Position numbers and translations under genes: made by a program. 42,495 nt of DNA, taken from positions 1-42,495 of the forward strand of contig NZ_JAANPA010000030.1 in assembly GCF_011320075.1 (NCBI RefSeq), given 5' to 3'. This document shows, in pieces, positions 11,016-19,712 of this stretch. The notes under the pieces were generated by a model. The model was not told the DNA's origin. It saw only the letters and a program-made list of their open reading frames with translations, and did no database searches. Within the stretch, counting starts at the first letter, position 1. Each line of letters opens with the position of its first letter. This DNA comes from Sphingosinicella sp. YJ22 (lineage in GTDB: Bacteria > Pseudomonadota > Alphaproteobacteria > Sphingomonadales > Sphingomonadaceae).

Positions 11016-11630
11016 ATGGGCGACGACTCAGGGACGGAATTGGAAGGGCGCGACTGGCTGCTCGAGTTTGCGCCGGTGCCGCGCAGGAACGTGCTCACGC
11101 GCGGCTGGACGGTGAAGAAGCAGCGCGGCTTCATCGCGGCGCTGCGCGAGAGCGGATCGGTGCGGATGGCGACCGAGGCCGTCGGCATGGGCTATGAGGG
11201 CGTCTACAAATTGCGCCACGCGCCGGGCGCGGAGGACTTCGCGCGGGCGTGGGACGAGGCGGTCGGGATCGGCGCCCGGCGGGTGCGCGACGTGTTCATC
11301 GACCAGAACATCCACGGCATTCCCGAGAAGGTGGTGATCGGCAAGGACGTCGTCGTCGAGCGGCGGCGCTTCAACCACCGGTCGATGATGTGGGTGCTCC
11401 AGCACCATCTGCCGGACCTCTATCCCGGCGGCGCGACGACGCATCGCCGCGGGTGGGGCTATGCCGCCCCGGAGGAGCCGCCGATCGAGGAGGTGCGCGA
11501 GGAGATATTGAAGCGGGTGGACGCGATCCAGCGCCACGAGATGCGGGCGATCGCCGCAGACCCGGCCAAACGGGCCGCCTGGGAGCTGCTTCACGGGCCG
11601 CGCGACTGGGGGCCGGACGGGGAGGGCTGA
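11016..11630 (+). CDS. Hypothetical protein with HTH-like, terminase-small-subunit-like segment
   Basis: 204 aa from ATG 11016. Residues about 30-75 (GWTVKKQRGFIAALRESGSV, then TEAVGMGYEGVYKLRHAPGA) resemble helix-turn-helix segments of uncharacterised sphingomonad proteins and small terminase subunits, continuing with FARAWDEAV as in those proteins. The remainder carries HGIPEKVVIGKDVVVERRRF and a charged tail. DNA binding is an inference; no phage cluster surrounds it. Upstream in-frame starts at 10998, 10902 and 10857 exist, but 10998 lies inside an inverted repeat and none has a good ribosome-binding site; a leaderless start at 11016 fits the TATAGAT box. Confidence 0.65.
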   Translation: MGDDSGTELEGRDWLLEFAPVPRRNVLTRGWTVKKQRGFIAALRESGSVRMATEAVGMGYEGVYKLRHAPGAEDFARAWDEAVGIGARRVRDVFIDQNIHGIPEKVVIGKDVVVERRRFNHRSMMWVLQHHLPDLYPGGATTHRRGWGYAAPEEPPIEEVREEILKRVDAIQRHEMRAIAADPAKRAAWELLHGPRDWGPDGEG

Positions 11631-11755
11631 CCGGGCCCGGGACGCGTCCCCCTGCCCCCCCCCCACCGCCGGTGCGCCTCGCAGCGGGCGGCGGGCGAAC
11701 TTTCCTTGCGCATTCCTTCCCATCCGTCCAAGCCCGGCCGGCGGGAGAGGCGTGA

Positions 11756-11926
11756 ATGAAGCATTATCGGGTGAACAAGCTGGACGAGCCCGGCGGGGCG
11801 GTCGTCAAGAAGCGGGACATCCTCGCCGCCGACACCAAGGACGCGATGGCGACGGCGAAGGCCGACGACGATTGCCCGGTGTGCGACGTGTGGCATGCCG
11901 GCAACAAGGTCGGCTCGATCAGCTGA
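11756..11926 (+). CDS. Small hypothetical protein
   Basis: 56 aa, beginning MKHYRVNKLDEPGGAVVKKR and ending GNKVGSIS, with DCPVCDVWHAG (C-x2-C) in between. GGGAGAGG lies at a good distance before ATG 11756, which is the main support along with the codon use. The layout, a beta-strand start, helical middle and C-x2-C, could suit a tiny metal-binding or DNA-associated protein, but that is speculation. It precedes another small gene in the same direction. Confidence 0.6.
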   Translation: MKHYRVNKLDEPGGAVVKKRDILAADTKDAMATAKADDDCPVCDVWHAGNKVGSIS

Positions 11927-11981
11927 ACCGGCCGAAGCCGTGGAATAGCCCGGACCGATCCCGCCCGAGGCGCGTTGGGGG

Positions 11982-12203
11982 GTGCGGAAGGAACAGCTCA
12001 TCCCCACCGAACCAGACCGAGCGGCGCGGCGAGACCGTCAGACGAAGGAAGCCGAGGAAAACCAGCGCCAGCTCCGCGCAAGCATCGCGACGAGCCAGCG
12101 CCTCGCCGGCGAGGCCGAGGCGATGATCAGGCGCCACCGCGACGAATGCAGGGCAGAGGAGGACTCGGCCGGCGCCGCGCAGGGCAACGGCCGGGGGCGC
12201 TAG
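11982..12203 (+). CDS. Small helical hypothetical protein
   Basis: 73 aa from GTG 11982, preceded by a G-rich run (GGGGG). Nearly all charged and helical (KEAEENQRQLRASIATSQRL, AEAMIRRHRDE), reminiscent of short sphingomonad proteins ending in a helix plus RRHR motif. Function unknown. Its TAG stop overlaps the stop of the convergent gene at 12200 in a shared CTAG. Confidence 0.5.
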   Translation: MRKEQLIPTEPDRAARRDRQTKEAEENQRQLRASIATSQRLAGEAEAMIRRHRDECRAEEDSAGAAQGNGRGR

Positions 12204-12511
12204 ACCCGGGCCGCGGCCAATGCGAGGCGGGCGCCGTGGCTGTCGTCGAGTCGCTGAAGCATGTCGGCGCGCGCGGTCCACGTCGCAGCGCTCTGCGCGA
12301 ACTTGGCCCTGACGTTGGGGTTGGCGCTGGCCTCCGCCTGGACGGCGGACTCGCGCGCCTGGTCGCGGCAGCCCGCGGGCGTGTCGTGCGGCTGGCGGGC
12401 GCCCCTGCGGATGTAGGATCTGTCGCGAGGCTGCGGCGGTTGCGGCGACGGCGCCGCATCGGGCACGAAGGTGGCCGGACGGCCGTCGCCTGGGGATGGC
12501 ACGAATTTCAT
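12200..12511 (-). CDS. Hypothetical protein
   Basis: 103 aa. A proline-rich N-terminus (MKFVPSPGDG) leads to a helical C-terminal half: CRDQARESAVQAEASAN, then ASATWTARADMLQRLDDSH-like residues (the actual string is SAATWTARADMLQRLDDSH). This S-A-x-W-x-x-R-A-D-x-L-Q-R-L pattern recurs in short sphingomonad proteins of unknown role. GAGGTGACC before ATG 12511 supports the start over the longer frame from 12559. Convergent with, and sharing stop bases with, the gene ending at 12203. Confidence 0.65.
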   Translation of the reverse strand: MKFVPSPGDGRPATFVPDAAPSPQPPQPRDRSYIRRGARQPHDTPAGCRDQARESAVQAEASANPNVRAKFAQSAATWTARADMLQRLDDSHGARLALAAARV

Positions 12512-12749
12512 GAAGGTCACCTCTTCGTCGCGGGCGAGAGCGCTTGGTCTCCCTGTCACTAGAGGCTCGCGGGCCGGTGTCCGGTGATGACTCCTATGTG
12601 GGGGGCGGCGGCGGGACTACAAGCGCGAGCGCCTTCGGGGCCCCTCCCTTCCCCCGTCGCCGACCTCCTGCTAGTGCGACCGCAACGGCGCCGGGGGACG
12701 CGCATCTGACCCGGCGTAGAGTTTCCACTTTGCGACGAGGACACCTCCG

Positions 12750-15548
<2,799 letters not shown>

Positions 15549-15579
15549 AAAGCTTGATTATTGTGGGGATGAGCGCATT

Positions 15580-15612
15580 CTCCCCAATGCCATTTTTAAC
15601 GGCATTGGGGAG
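15580..15612 (+). promoter_or_regulatory. Hairpin burying the ribosome-binding site of the next gene
   Basis: CTCCCCAATGCC (15580-15591) is the perfect complement of GGCATTGGGGAG (15601-15612), with a 9-base loop. The right arm contains the GGGGAGGA ribosome-binding site of the gene at 15619. A competing upstream stem is possible: TGGGGA (15564-15569) with TCCCCA (15581-15586), which would free the ribosome-binding site. No T-run follows, so it is a poor terminator. Confidence 0.6.
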
Positions 15613-15618
15613 GACGAC

Positions 15619-16068
15619 ATGGTTCCCCGCAGCATCAGATTGATGTGCATCGCAATCGCCTCGGCGGCTTCGCTCCCTGTCGCGGGCGCCCCGCCGGCCA
15701 CGGCGCAGCGCAACGTCAACGCCGTCTCGCCGGCGCTACCCAACAGCGCCCAGCGCCGCGCCATCCTCGCCGCTCTTCGCCCGGCGGTGGAGTCGCGGCT
15801 CGGCCCGAACGTCGAGTTCATGGTCGGCGACATCCGCGTGCGCCGCGGCTGGGCGATCGTCCATGCCGATCCGCGCCGGCGCGGCGGCGGACGGATTGAC
15901 GGGCGCCGCATCTTCCCGAATTACGACGAGATGGATGGCCTCACCGTCACCGCGATCCTGCGCTACCAGAACGGCCGCTGGGGCCTCGTCGATCACGCGA
16001 TCGGCGCGACCGACGCCTGGTATTGCGCGCCGCGCATCGCCGCCCCGCGGGAGCTGACCGCCTGCTGA
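15619..16068 (+). CDS. Secreted hypothetical protein
   Basis: 149 aa with a signal peptide (charged MVPRSIR, hydrophobic core, cleavage likely after PPATAQ near residue 30). The mature part begins RRAILAALRPAVESRLGPNV, followed by EFMVGDIRVRRGWAIVHADP and a C-terminal GRWGLVDHAIGATDAWYC. I recognise this layout from uncharacterised proteobacterial exported proteins; no biochemical role is known to me. Two cysteines near the end (WYCAP, LTAC) could form a disulfide in the periplasm. It heads an overlapping three-gene unit with the genes at 16023 and 16334, and its ribosome-binding site lies in the hairpin just upstream. Confidence 0.8.
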   Translation: MVPRSIRLMCIAIASAASLPVAGAPPATAQRNVNAVSPALPNSAQRRAILAALRPAVESRLGPNVEFMVGDIRVRRGWAIVHADPRRRGGGRIDGRRIFPNYDEMDGLTVTAILRYQNGRWGLVDHAIGATDAWYCAPRIAAPRELTAC

Positions 16069-16337
16069 GCGCCACCGCCGTCGAGATCCTGGTCGAGATC
16101 GCGGGCTGGATGGGCGCCGGCCTGATCCTGCTCGGCTATGTGCTCGTCACCGCCGACAAGCTGACCGGCCGCTCGCTCGCCTTCCAGTGGATGAACCTGC
16201 TCGGCGCCGCCGGCTTCGTGATCAACGGCGCGTGGCACGGCGCCATCCCGTCCGCGTCGCTCAACGTCGTGTGGATGGCGATCGCGCTCTACGCCCTGGT
16301 CCGGCTCTACCGAATCCGCCGGCGGCAGGCGGAATGA
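16023..16337 (+). CDS. CBU_0592-like small membrane protein
   Basis: About 90-104 aa with three hydrophobic segments: EIAGWMGAGLILLGYVLV, FQWMNLLGAAGFVING and SLNVVWMAIALYALVRL. The order and the NLLGAAGFVINGAWHGAIPS stretch fit the CBU_0592 domain, a family of unknown role found in many bacteria. The start is uncertain: TTG 16023 gives a 46-base overlap with the previous gene; the family usually begins close to VEIAGW, where only weak start codons exist (CTG 16065). Its stop overlaps the next start as ATGA, so translation is probably coupled. Confidence 0.75.
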   Translation: MRAAHRRPAGADRLLSATAVEILVEIAGWMGAGLILLGYVLVTADKLTGRSLAFQWMNLLGAAGFVINGAWHGAIPSASLNVVWMAIALYALVRLYRIRRRQAE

Positions 16338-16984
16338 GCCGGTTCGTCGACCTCAGCCATAGCGTCGCCGACGGCACGGTCACCTACAAGGGCCTACCCG
16401 CGCCGAGTATCTGCGACTTCTGGACGCGGGAAGGCTCGGCGCAGCATTATGACGACGGCTCGAGCTTCCAGATCGGCCGGATCGACATGGTCGCCAACAC
16501 CGGCACCTATCTCGACGCGCCGTTCCACCGCTATGCCGACGGCGACGATCTGGCGAAGGTCGCAATCGAGCGCTGCGCCGCGCTCGACGGGCTAGCCGTC
16601 CACGCGCCGGGCATGGCCGCCGACGCCGGCCTGTTCGAAGCCCTCGACGTGCGCGGCAAGGCGGTTCTGGTCCATACCGGCTGGTCGCGCCACTGGGGCA
16701 GCGACTCCTATTTCGAGGGCCACCCCTTCCTCACCGAGGCGGCCGCCCGCCTGCTCGCCGAGCGCGGCGCCGCCCTGGTCGGCATCGACAGCTATAATAT
16801 CGACGACACGCGCACACGGCGGCGCCCGGTCCACACCGCCCTGCTCGGCGCCGGCGTGCTGATCGTCGAGCACATGACCAATCTGGGTGCGCTGCCGGCG
16901 AGCGGCTTCCGCTTCACCGCCGCCCCGCCGAAGATCGAAGGGATGGGCACCTTCCCGGTCCGCGCTTTCGCGGAGATCGGCTGA
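16334..16984 (+). CDS. Cyclase / kynurenine formamidase-like family protein
   Basis: 216 aa matching the cyclase family (PF04199), metal-dependent hydrolases that include kynurenine formamidase. The N-terminal FVDLSHSVADGTVTYKG and VLVHTGWSRHW are typical. The metal motif HxGTHxDxPxH appears as NTGTYLDAPFH (about residues 55-65): the first and second His are replaced by Asn and Tyr, while Asp and the last His remain. Such variants form their own subgroup as far as I know, so activity may differ from formamidase. No other tryptophan-catabolic genes are near. ATG 16334 overlaps the previous stop; a palindromic repeat follows 17 bases after the stop. Confidence 0.85.
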   Translation: MSRFVDLSHSVADGTVTYKGLPAPSICDFWTREGSAQHYDDGSSFQIGRIDMVANTGTYLDAPFHRYADGDDLAKVAIERCAALDGLAVHAPGMAADAGLFEALDVRGKAVLVHTGWSRHWGSDSYFEGHPFLTEAAARLLAERGAALVGIDSYNIDDTRTRRRPVHTALLGAGVLIVEHMTNLGALPASGFRFTAAPPKIEGMGTFPVRAFAEIG

Positions 16985-17001
16985 GGCGGGAAGCGGCCGC
17001 C

Positions 17002-17031
17002 AATGTCCGCTTTCGACCCATTGCGGACATT
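17002..17031 (+). repeat. Palindromic repeat R1 (TGTCCGC family)
   Basis: Perfect 9-bp arms AATGTCCGC and GCGGACATT around a 12-base core TTTCGACCCATT. This is the cleanest copy of a family seen at least seven times between here and 19.68 kb. It follows the cyclase-family gene. Confidence 0.9.
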
Positions 17032-17054
17032 GCTGATCTGCGTAGATTGTTTGC

Positions 17055-17294
17055 ATGAAACCCGTCGCTCTTTACGCTGCTTGGGTGCTTGGATCGGCTG
17101 CCTATTGGGCTGTTGCGCTGTTCCTCGTGCTGTTCATGAGCTGGGTCGTCGGGGGCGACTGTGGATTGGAGCAGAGTGACGCCGGCTTAGCGGCATGTGC
17201 CCAGGAAAAGCGGTGGGCGGTCGTCGGCACCTTAGCTGTGGTCGCAATCGTCTACATCATCGCCGTACGCGCCGTTATTCGTCACCGGCGCTGA
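17055..17294 (+). CDS. Small two-helix membrane protein
   Basis: 79 aa with two hydrophobic segments, AAWVLGSAAYWAVALFLVLF and a C-terminal VVGTLAVVAIVYIIAVRAVI, separated by a short loop with two Cys (GGDCGLE, AACAQE) that could bond outside the membrane. It ends in a basic HRR. No family recognised. The ORF is flanked by repeat R1 upstream and R2, which begins at the base after the stop codon. GC is lower than in the acnA region. Confidence 0.7.
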   Translation: MKPVALYAAWVLGSAAYWAVALFLVLFMSWVVGGDCGLEQSDAGLAACAQEKRWAVVGTLAVVAIVYIIAVRAVIRHRR

Positions 17295-17320
17295 TGTCCG
17301 ATTTCCATCCATTGTGGACA
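17295..17320 (+). repeat. Palindromic repeat R2 (TGTCCGC family)
   Basis: TGTCC at 17295-17299 and GGACA at 17316-17320 around ATTTCCATCCATTG; a diverged copy of R1 in the same orientation. It fills almost exactly the 27 bases between two convergent stop codons (17294 and 17322), so it may also serve as a shared terminator. Confidence 0.8.
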
Positions 17321-17321
17321 C

Positions 17322-17903
17322 TCACAGCTCCAGCGCCTCAGATAGCTCCAGAGCATCGTCGACCTCCACCCCAAGGTATCGGACCGTGCTCTCCAGCTTG
17401 GTATGCCCCAGGAGCAGCTGGCAGGCGCGTAGGTTGCCAGTTTTCTTGTACAGGAGGGACACCTTCGTTCGTCGCATGCTGTGGGTGCCGTAGGCGGCCG
17501 GATCGAGGCCAAGCAGGGCGACCCAGTGCTTGAGCCTACGCGCGTATTGCCGCGTGCTCAGATGCCGGCCGCGACCCTGGCGACTGGGGAAGATCCATTC
17601 CTCCAGGAGCGAGCGGCAGGCGAGCCAATCGGACAACGAGCGGCGCGTCTGCTCGGTCACCTCGAACTGAACCGGCCGCCCGGTTTTGCGCTGGAGGATC
17701 ATCACCCGCGTCCGCACCCTACCGTTTGAGACCAGGTCCGACACCCGGAGCGCCACCAGGTCACACGCCCGCAGCTTGCTGTCCAAGGCAAGGTCGAACA
17801 GCGCGAGGTCCCTGAGCCGCTTCGCGACCTGAAGTCGGATGCGGATGCCCCACACGTGAACCGGCTTTAGGGCGAGCTTAGAACCCGTGCGTCGTTGCAG
17901 CAT
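17322..17903 (-). CDS. Small tyrosine recombinase / integrase
   Basis: 193 aa, essentially a catalytic domain alone, like FimB/FimE-sized enzymes. The active-site set can be read: Arg45 (KLRACDL), a beta-hairpin Lys73 (QRKTGRP), His141-x-x-Arg144 (HSMRRTK), His167 (LLGHTKL) and nucleophile Tyr176 (VRYLGVE). It lacks the N-terminal arm-binding domain of phage integrases and I see no integron-integrase extra helix. CTGGAGG before ATG 17903 supports the start. It lies amid the palindromic repeats, with R2 at its 3' end and R3 beyond its 5' end. It could act on those repeats or invert a local promoter; neither is shown. It looks intact. Confidence 0.9.
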   Translation of the reverse strand: MLQRRTGSKLALKPVHVWGIRIRLQVAKRLRDLALFDLALDSKLRACDLVALRVSDLVSNGRVRTRVMILQRKTGRPVQFEVTEQTRRSLSDWLACRSLLEEWIFPSRQGRGRHLSTRQYARRLKHWVALLGLDPAAYGTHSMRRTKVSLLYKKTGNLRACQLLLGHTKLESTVRYLGVEVDDALELSEALEL

Positions 17904-17950
17904 GATGGCCTCCAGCAGGATTGCCGGTGACCTACGGCTTCAGCGGCCGG

Positions 17951-17980
17951 AGTGTCCGTTACGGGTGGAGAGTGGACGCT
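17951..17980 (-). repeat. Palindromic repeat R3 (TGTCCGC family)
   Basis: AGTGTCC at the left and GGACGCT at the right; in the minus orientation it reads AGCGTCC...CCACCCG...GGACACT, a diverged R1. It touches the stop codon of the 38-codon gene at 17980. Confidence 0.7.
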
Positions 17981-18096
17981 CACCAGTCGCGTAAGAGCCA
18001 AGCGATGTAGGCCAAAGACGCAACGAGCAGCATGGCGATCGCGCCTATCGTCGCGACGGCTGCCCACCAGCGGGAAGTCTTGTCTGTATATGCCAT
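17980..18096 (-). CDS. Very small single-helix membrane protein
   Basis: 38 aa: MAYTDKTSRWW, then a continuous hydrophobic helix (AAVATIGAIAMLLVASLAYI) and AWLLRDW. The organisation (short polar N-terminus with aromatic belt, one helix, charged end) is that of a bona fide small membrane protein. The ribosome-binding site is weak, so expression is not certain. It sits between repeats R3 and R4 with R3 at its stop codon. Confidence 0.5.
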   Translation of the reverse strand: MAYTDKTSRWWAAVATIGAIAMLLVASLAYIAWLLRDW

Positions 18097-18121
18097 AGGA
18101 CAAGAGGGTAACGGCGCATTC

Positions 18122-18151
18122 AATGTCCGCAATGGGTCGTAAGCGGACGCT
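18122..18151 (-). repeat. Palindromic repeat R4 (TGTCCGC family)
   Basis: AATGTCCGC left arm and GCGGACGCT right arm around AATGGGTCGTAA: an R1 copy in the minus orientation. A degenerate half copy (GGTCCGCTTTCGCCAATGTC) follows at about 18172-18191. Confidence 0.85.
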
Positions 18152-18372
18152 CGATCAGGGATCGGATGGAAGGTCCGCTTTCGCCAATGTCACCGCCAAG
18201 AATCGGATAGCCGTGCGGGTGAAGGAGTAACGCGAATCCTGAGCCGGGGTCCGCGCAGGCGATTATTCAGTTTACAAGAGGCCGGCCGCGAGCTTGTAAC
18301 CGACCATGATCCGAAGCCGGTCAACGAACGGCTGAGGCTTACGGTGAAACACGAGTGGGCGGAGAACTCCGA
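18152..18372. other. Low-evidence stretch between R4 and the next small gene
   Basis: Contains the half repeat at 18172 and a plus-strand frame ending at TGA 18374-18376 (EAGRELVTDHDPKPVNERLR and on to AENSE) with no convincing start. It could be a decayed small gene; I do not call it. Confidence 0.35.
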
Positions 18373-18528
18373 GTGATATTGCCCGAGGAACTGCTGATCT
18401 GGGGCGCACTGCTTCTTGCTGGGGTTTCAGGTGTGGGGGCATTCTTCAAAGCGCGTCGAGCCCGAGAGCGCAGGAGGTGGCGCGCGAAGCGACCGATCCA
18501 CGTGAAGCTACAGCAGACGCTGGACTGA
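18373..18528 (+). CDS. Very small membrane-anchored basic protein
   Basis: 51 aa from GTG 18373. One hydrophobic helix (LLIWGALLLAGVSGVGAFF) is followed by a strongly basic tail (KARRARERRRWRAKRP) and VKLQQTLD. GGCGGAG lies about 10 bases before the start. The same DNA is read on the other strand as the tail after the GIY-YIG fragment, but the hydrophobic helix plus positive-inside pattern makes this strand the more credible one. Function unknown. Confidence 0.5.
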   Translation: MILPEELLIWGALLLAGVSGVGAFFKARRARERRRWRAKRPIHVKLQQTLD

Positions 18529-18587
18529 CGCTTCAGTCGCAAGCGCATGTGAGGGTCACCCGCGGAGCCGGTGCCCTCCTTGTGCCT

Positions 18588-18686
18588 ATGGATACGGGCG
18601 GCAAGGTTCGAGGTCACGCCGACATAGATCGCGCCGCGGTAGCGATCCGCCATGATGTACACCCAGCCGCCACGCCGTTCGTCCAT
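18588..18686 (-). pseudogene. GIY-YIG nuclease fragment
   Basis: On the minus strand from ATG 18686: MDERRGGWVYIMADRYRGAI followed by YVGVTSNLAARIHRHKEG. This is the N-terminal half of a GIY-YIG (UPF0213/YhbQ-like) endonuclease domain: the GIY-equivalent VYI, the YIG-equivalent YVG and the Arg of LAARI are present. After TGSAG the similarity ends; the expected Glu-bearing second half is absent in all frames nearby. The frame stays open to 18339 with unrelated sequence. Best read as a truncated, inactive relic. Confidence 0.7.
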
Positions 18687-18710
18687 CGCGCGAGCAGGGA
18701 AGGAAGCGGG

Positions 18711-18731
18711 ACCCCGGGTCAAGCCCGGGGT
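18711..18731. repeat. ACCCCGGG/CCCGGGGT palindromic repeat
   Basis: ACCCCGGG-TCAAG-CCCGGGGT, perfect 8-bp arms with a 5-base loop. A different short repeat family from R1, of a type I have seen scattered in alphaproteobacterial intergenic DNA. It lies just 5' of the GIY-YIG fragment. Confidence 0.75.
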
Positions 18732-18761
18732 GACGGGCGGGGAGTGGGCCGCCAGGAGCGC

Positions 18762-18790
18762 AATATCCGCTTTCGACCCATTGCGGACGT
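18762..18790 (+). repeat. Palindromic repeat R5 (TGTCCGC family)
   Basis: AATATCCGC left arm, TTTCGACCCATT core identical to R1, GCGGACGT right arm. Confidence 0.9.
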
Positions 18791-18842
18791 CCGGTTTACC
18801 AGTCATCTTTGGGCATGTCGCGAGAATGGTGGGCCGTGTGCC

Positions 18843-19085
18843 ATGCAGAAAAAGTGGCTTGTCGAAGGCAAGGACGTCTTTGCCAACGAATGGTACGCAA
18901 TCGGCCGCTTTCAGACACGCCATGAGGCAGTTGCCGCAGCCCGAGAGACGTTCCTGAGATTGCAACCACCGCCGGGCAAGCCGGACTTGAGTGGAGGGCC
19001 GCATCCGCCGGGCATTCAGGACCGCATCTTCATCGTTCCGCCGGAAGGCGAGGGGGAGGGATGGCAGTACCTGGGGGAAGAATAG
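18843..19085 (+). CDS. Small hypothetical protein
   Basis: 80 aa: MQKKWLVEGKDVFANEWYAI, then GRFQTRHEAVAAARETFLRL and a proline/glycine-rich middle ending in RIFIVPPEGEGEGWQYLGEE. The pattern resembles short single-domain proteins with a beta-alpha-beta layout; no family recognised. No strong ribosome-binding site is present. It is bracketed by R5 (53 bases upstream) and R6 (40 bases downstream). The frame is open further left but that part consists of repeat and antisense GIY-YIG DNA. Confidence 0.6.
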   Translation: MQKKWLVEGKDVFANEWYAIGRFQTRHEAVAAARETFLRLQPPPGKPDLSGGPHPPGIQDRIFIVPPEGEGEGWQYLGEE

Positions 19086-19124
19086 TCAGCTAAGCCAAAG
19101 CCGGTCCCCGCAAGTTGTGTCCTC

Positions 19125-19151
19125 GCCCGCTTTCCACCCGAAGCGGACATT
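19125..19151 (+). repeat. Palindromic repeat R6 (TGTCCGC family)
   Basis: CCGCTT (19128-19133) and AAGCGG (19141-19146) with CCACCC between, ending GCGGACATT like R1. A partial copy (GGACCATTGCGGACTT) follows at about 19172-19187. Confidence 0.75.
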
Positions 19152-19211
19152 CAGCCTGAGCGACGGCTTTTGGACCATTGCGGACTTCGGTGATCCGGGC
19201 TCGGAAGAAGG

Positions 19212-19601
19212 TCACCCTGCGGGTGGCGGACCGCATTCGAGGACGCTGAGGATTCCGTTCCAGTGTATCTGCGCCGTCTCGCTGCGGCGACCGACCATGA
19301 TGGAGAGCGTCGAGGCCTCCGCTTCATGAGCCGGGCCGTTCCGCTGCACCAGGCTTTGCAGGAATCGCACGCCCGAACGTTCGTGATCGAAGTCGATCCG
19401 GCCTTCCCAGCAAGCTGAATAAGCGCACAGGGAGATCGAATCGCCAACGCGCGTGAGGCGCATGGGGGTGAAGCTTTCGGTTTCCACGCGACAGTGAGCG
19501 CCGTCGCACTGGATTTCCGCAGCCCTGTTGCTGCAGGAAAAGTCTTGCCCCAGTGCCGGCATTGGCGCCGCCAAGAGCGCCAGGAATGTGGCAGCCGCCA
19601 T
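19212..19601 (-). CDS. Secreted cysteine-rich hypothetical protein
   Basis: 129 aa from ATG 19601, starting with a short signal peptide (MAAATFLALLAAPMPALGQ, likely cleaved at ALG-QD). The mature part has five or six Cys (FSCSNRAAEIQCDGAHCRVE, SLCAYSACWEG, LECGPP), consistent with disulfides in the periplasm. Family not recognised. The frame continues upstream to 19670 but that part is encoded by repeat R7, so the signal peptide start is preferred; GTG 19607 is an alternative. Convergent with the 80-aa gene, with R6 between them, and divergent from the DUF1328 gene. Confidence 0.7.
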   Translation of the reverse strand: MAAATFLALLAAPMPALGQDFSCSNRAAEIQCDGAHCRVETESFTPMRLTRVGDSISLCAYSACWEGRIDFDHERSGVRFLQSLVQRNGPAHEAEASTLSIMVGRRSETAQIHWNGILSVLECGPPPAG

Positions 19602-19650
19602 TCTCACGCACTGAGTAGAACCCAAGGGGCACGATTGCGCAAGCGTGGCC

Positions 19651-19680
19651 AATGTCCGCTTTCCACCCATGGTGGGCGAT
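19651..19680 (+). repeat. Palindromic repeat R7 (TGTCCGC family)
   Basis: AATGTCCGCTTTCCACCCAT matches R1, but the right arm has decayed (GGTGGGCGATC), so the palindrome is only partial. Confidence 0.75.
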
Positions 19681-19712
19681 CCGCGGCCGCTGTAGATCAG
19701 GCGGCTCCAGTG

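Noticed and set aside
11655-11664. Run of ten C as a phase-variation tract
   Set aside because: It lies in an intergenic stretch after a stop codon, with no promoter or coding frame that would be switched; could also be a sequencing-sensitive spot.
18339-19004. 221-codon minus-strand frame as one gene
   Set aside because: It strings together antisense of the 80-aa gene, repeats R5 and ACCCCGGG, the GIY-YIG fragment and unrelated sequence; only the GIY-YIG part has family features.
17002-19680. Classical integron
   Set aside because: No GTTRRRY/RYYYAAC attC cores, no integron-type integrase insert and no attI seen. I keep only the weaker statement of a cassette-like layout.
17002-19680. CRISPR array
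   Set aside because: Repeat copies are hundreds of bases apart, diverged and in both orientations, with genes between them; no cas genes.
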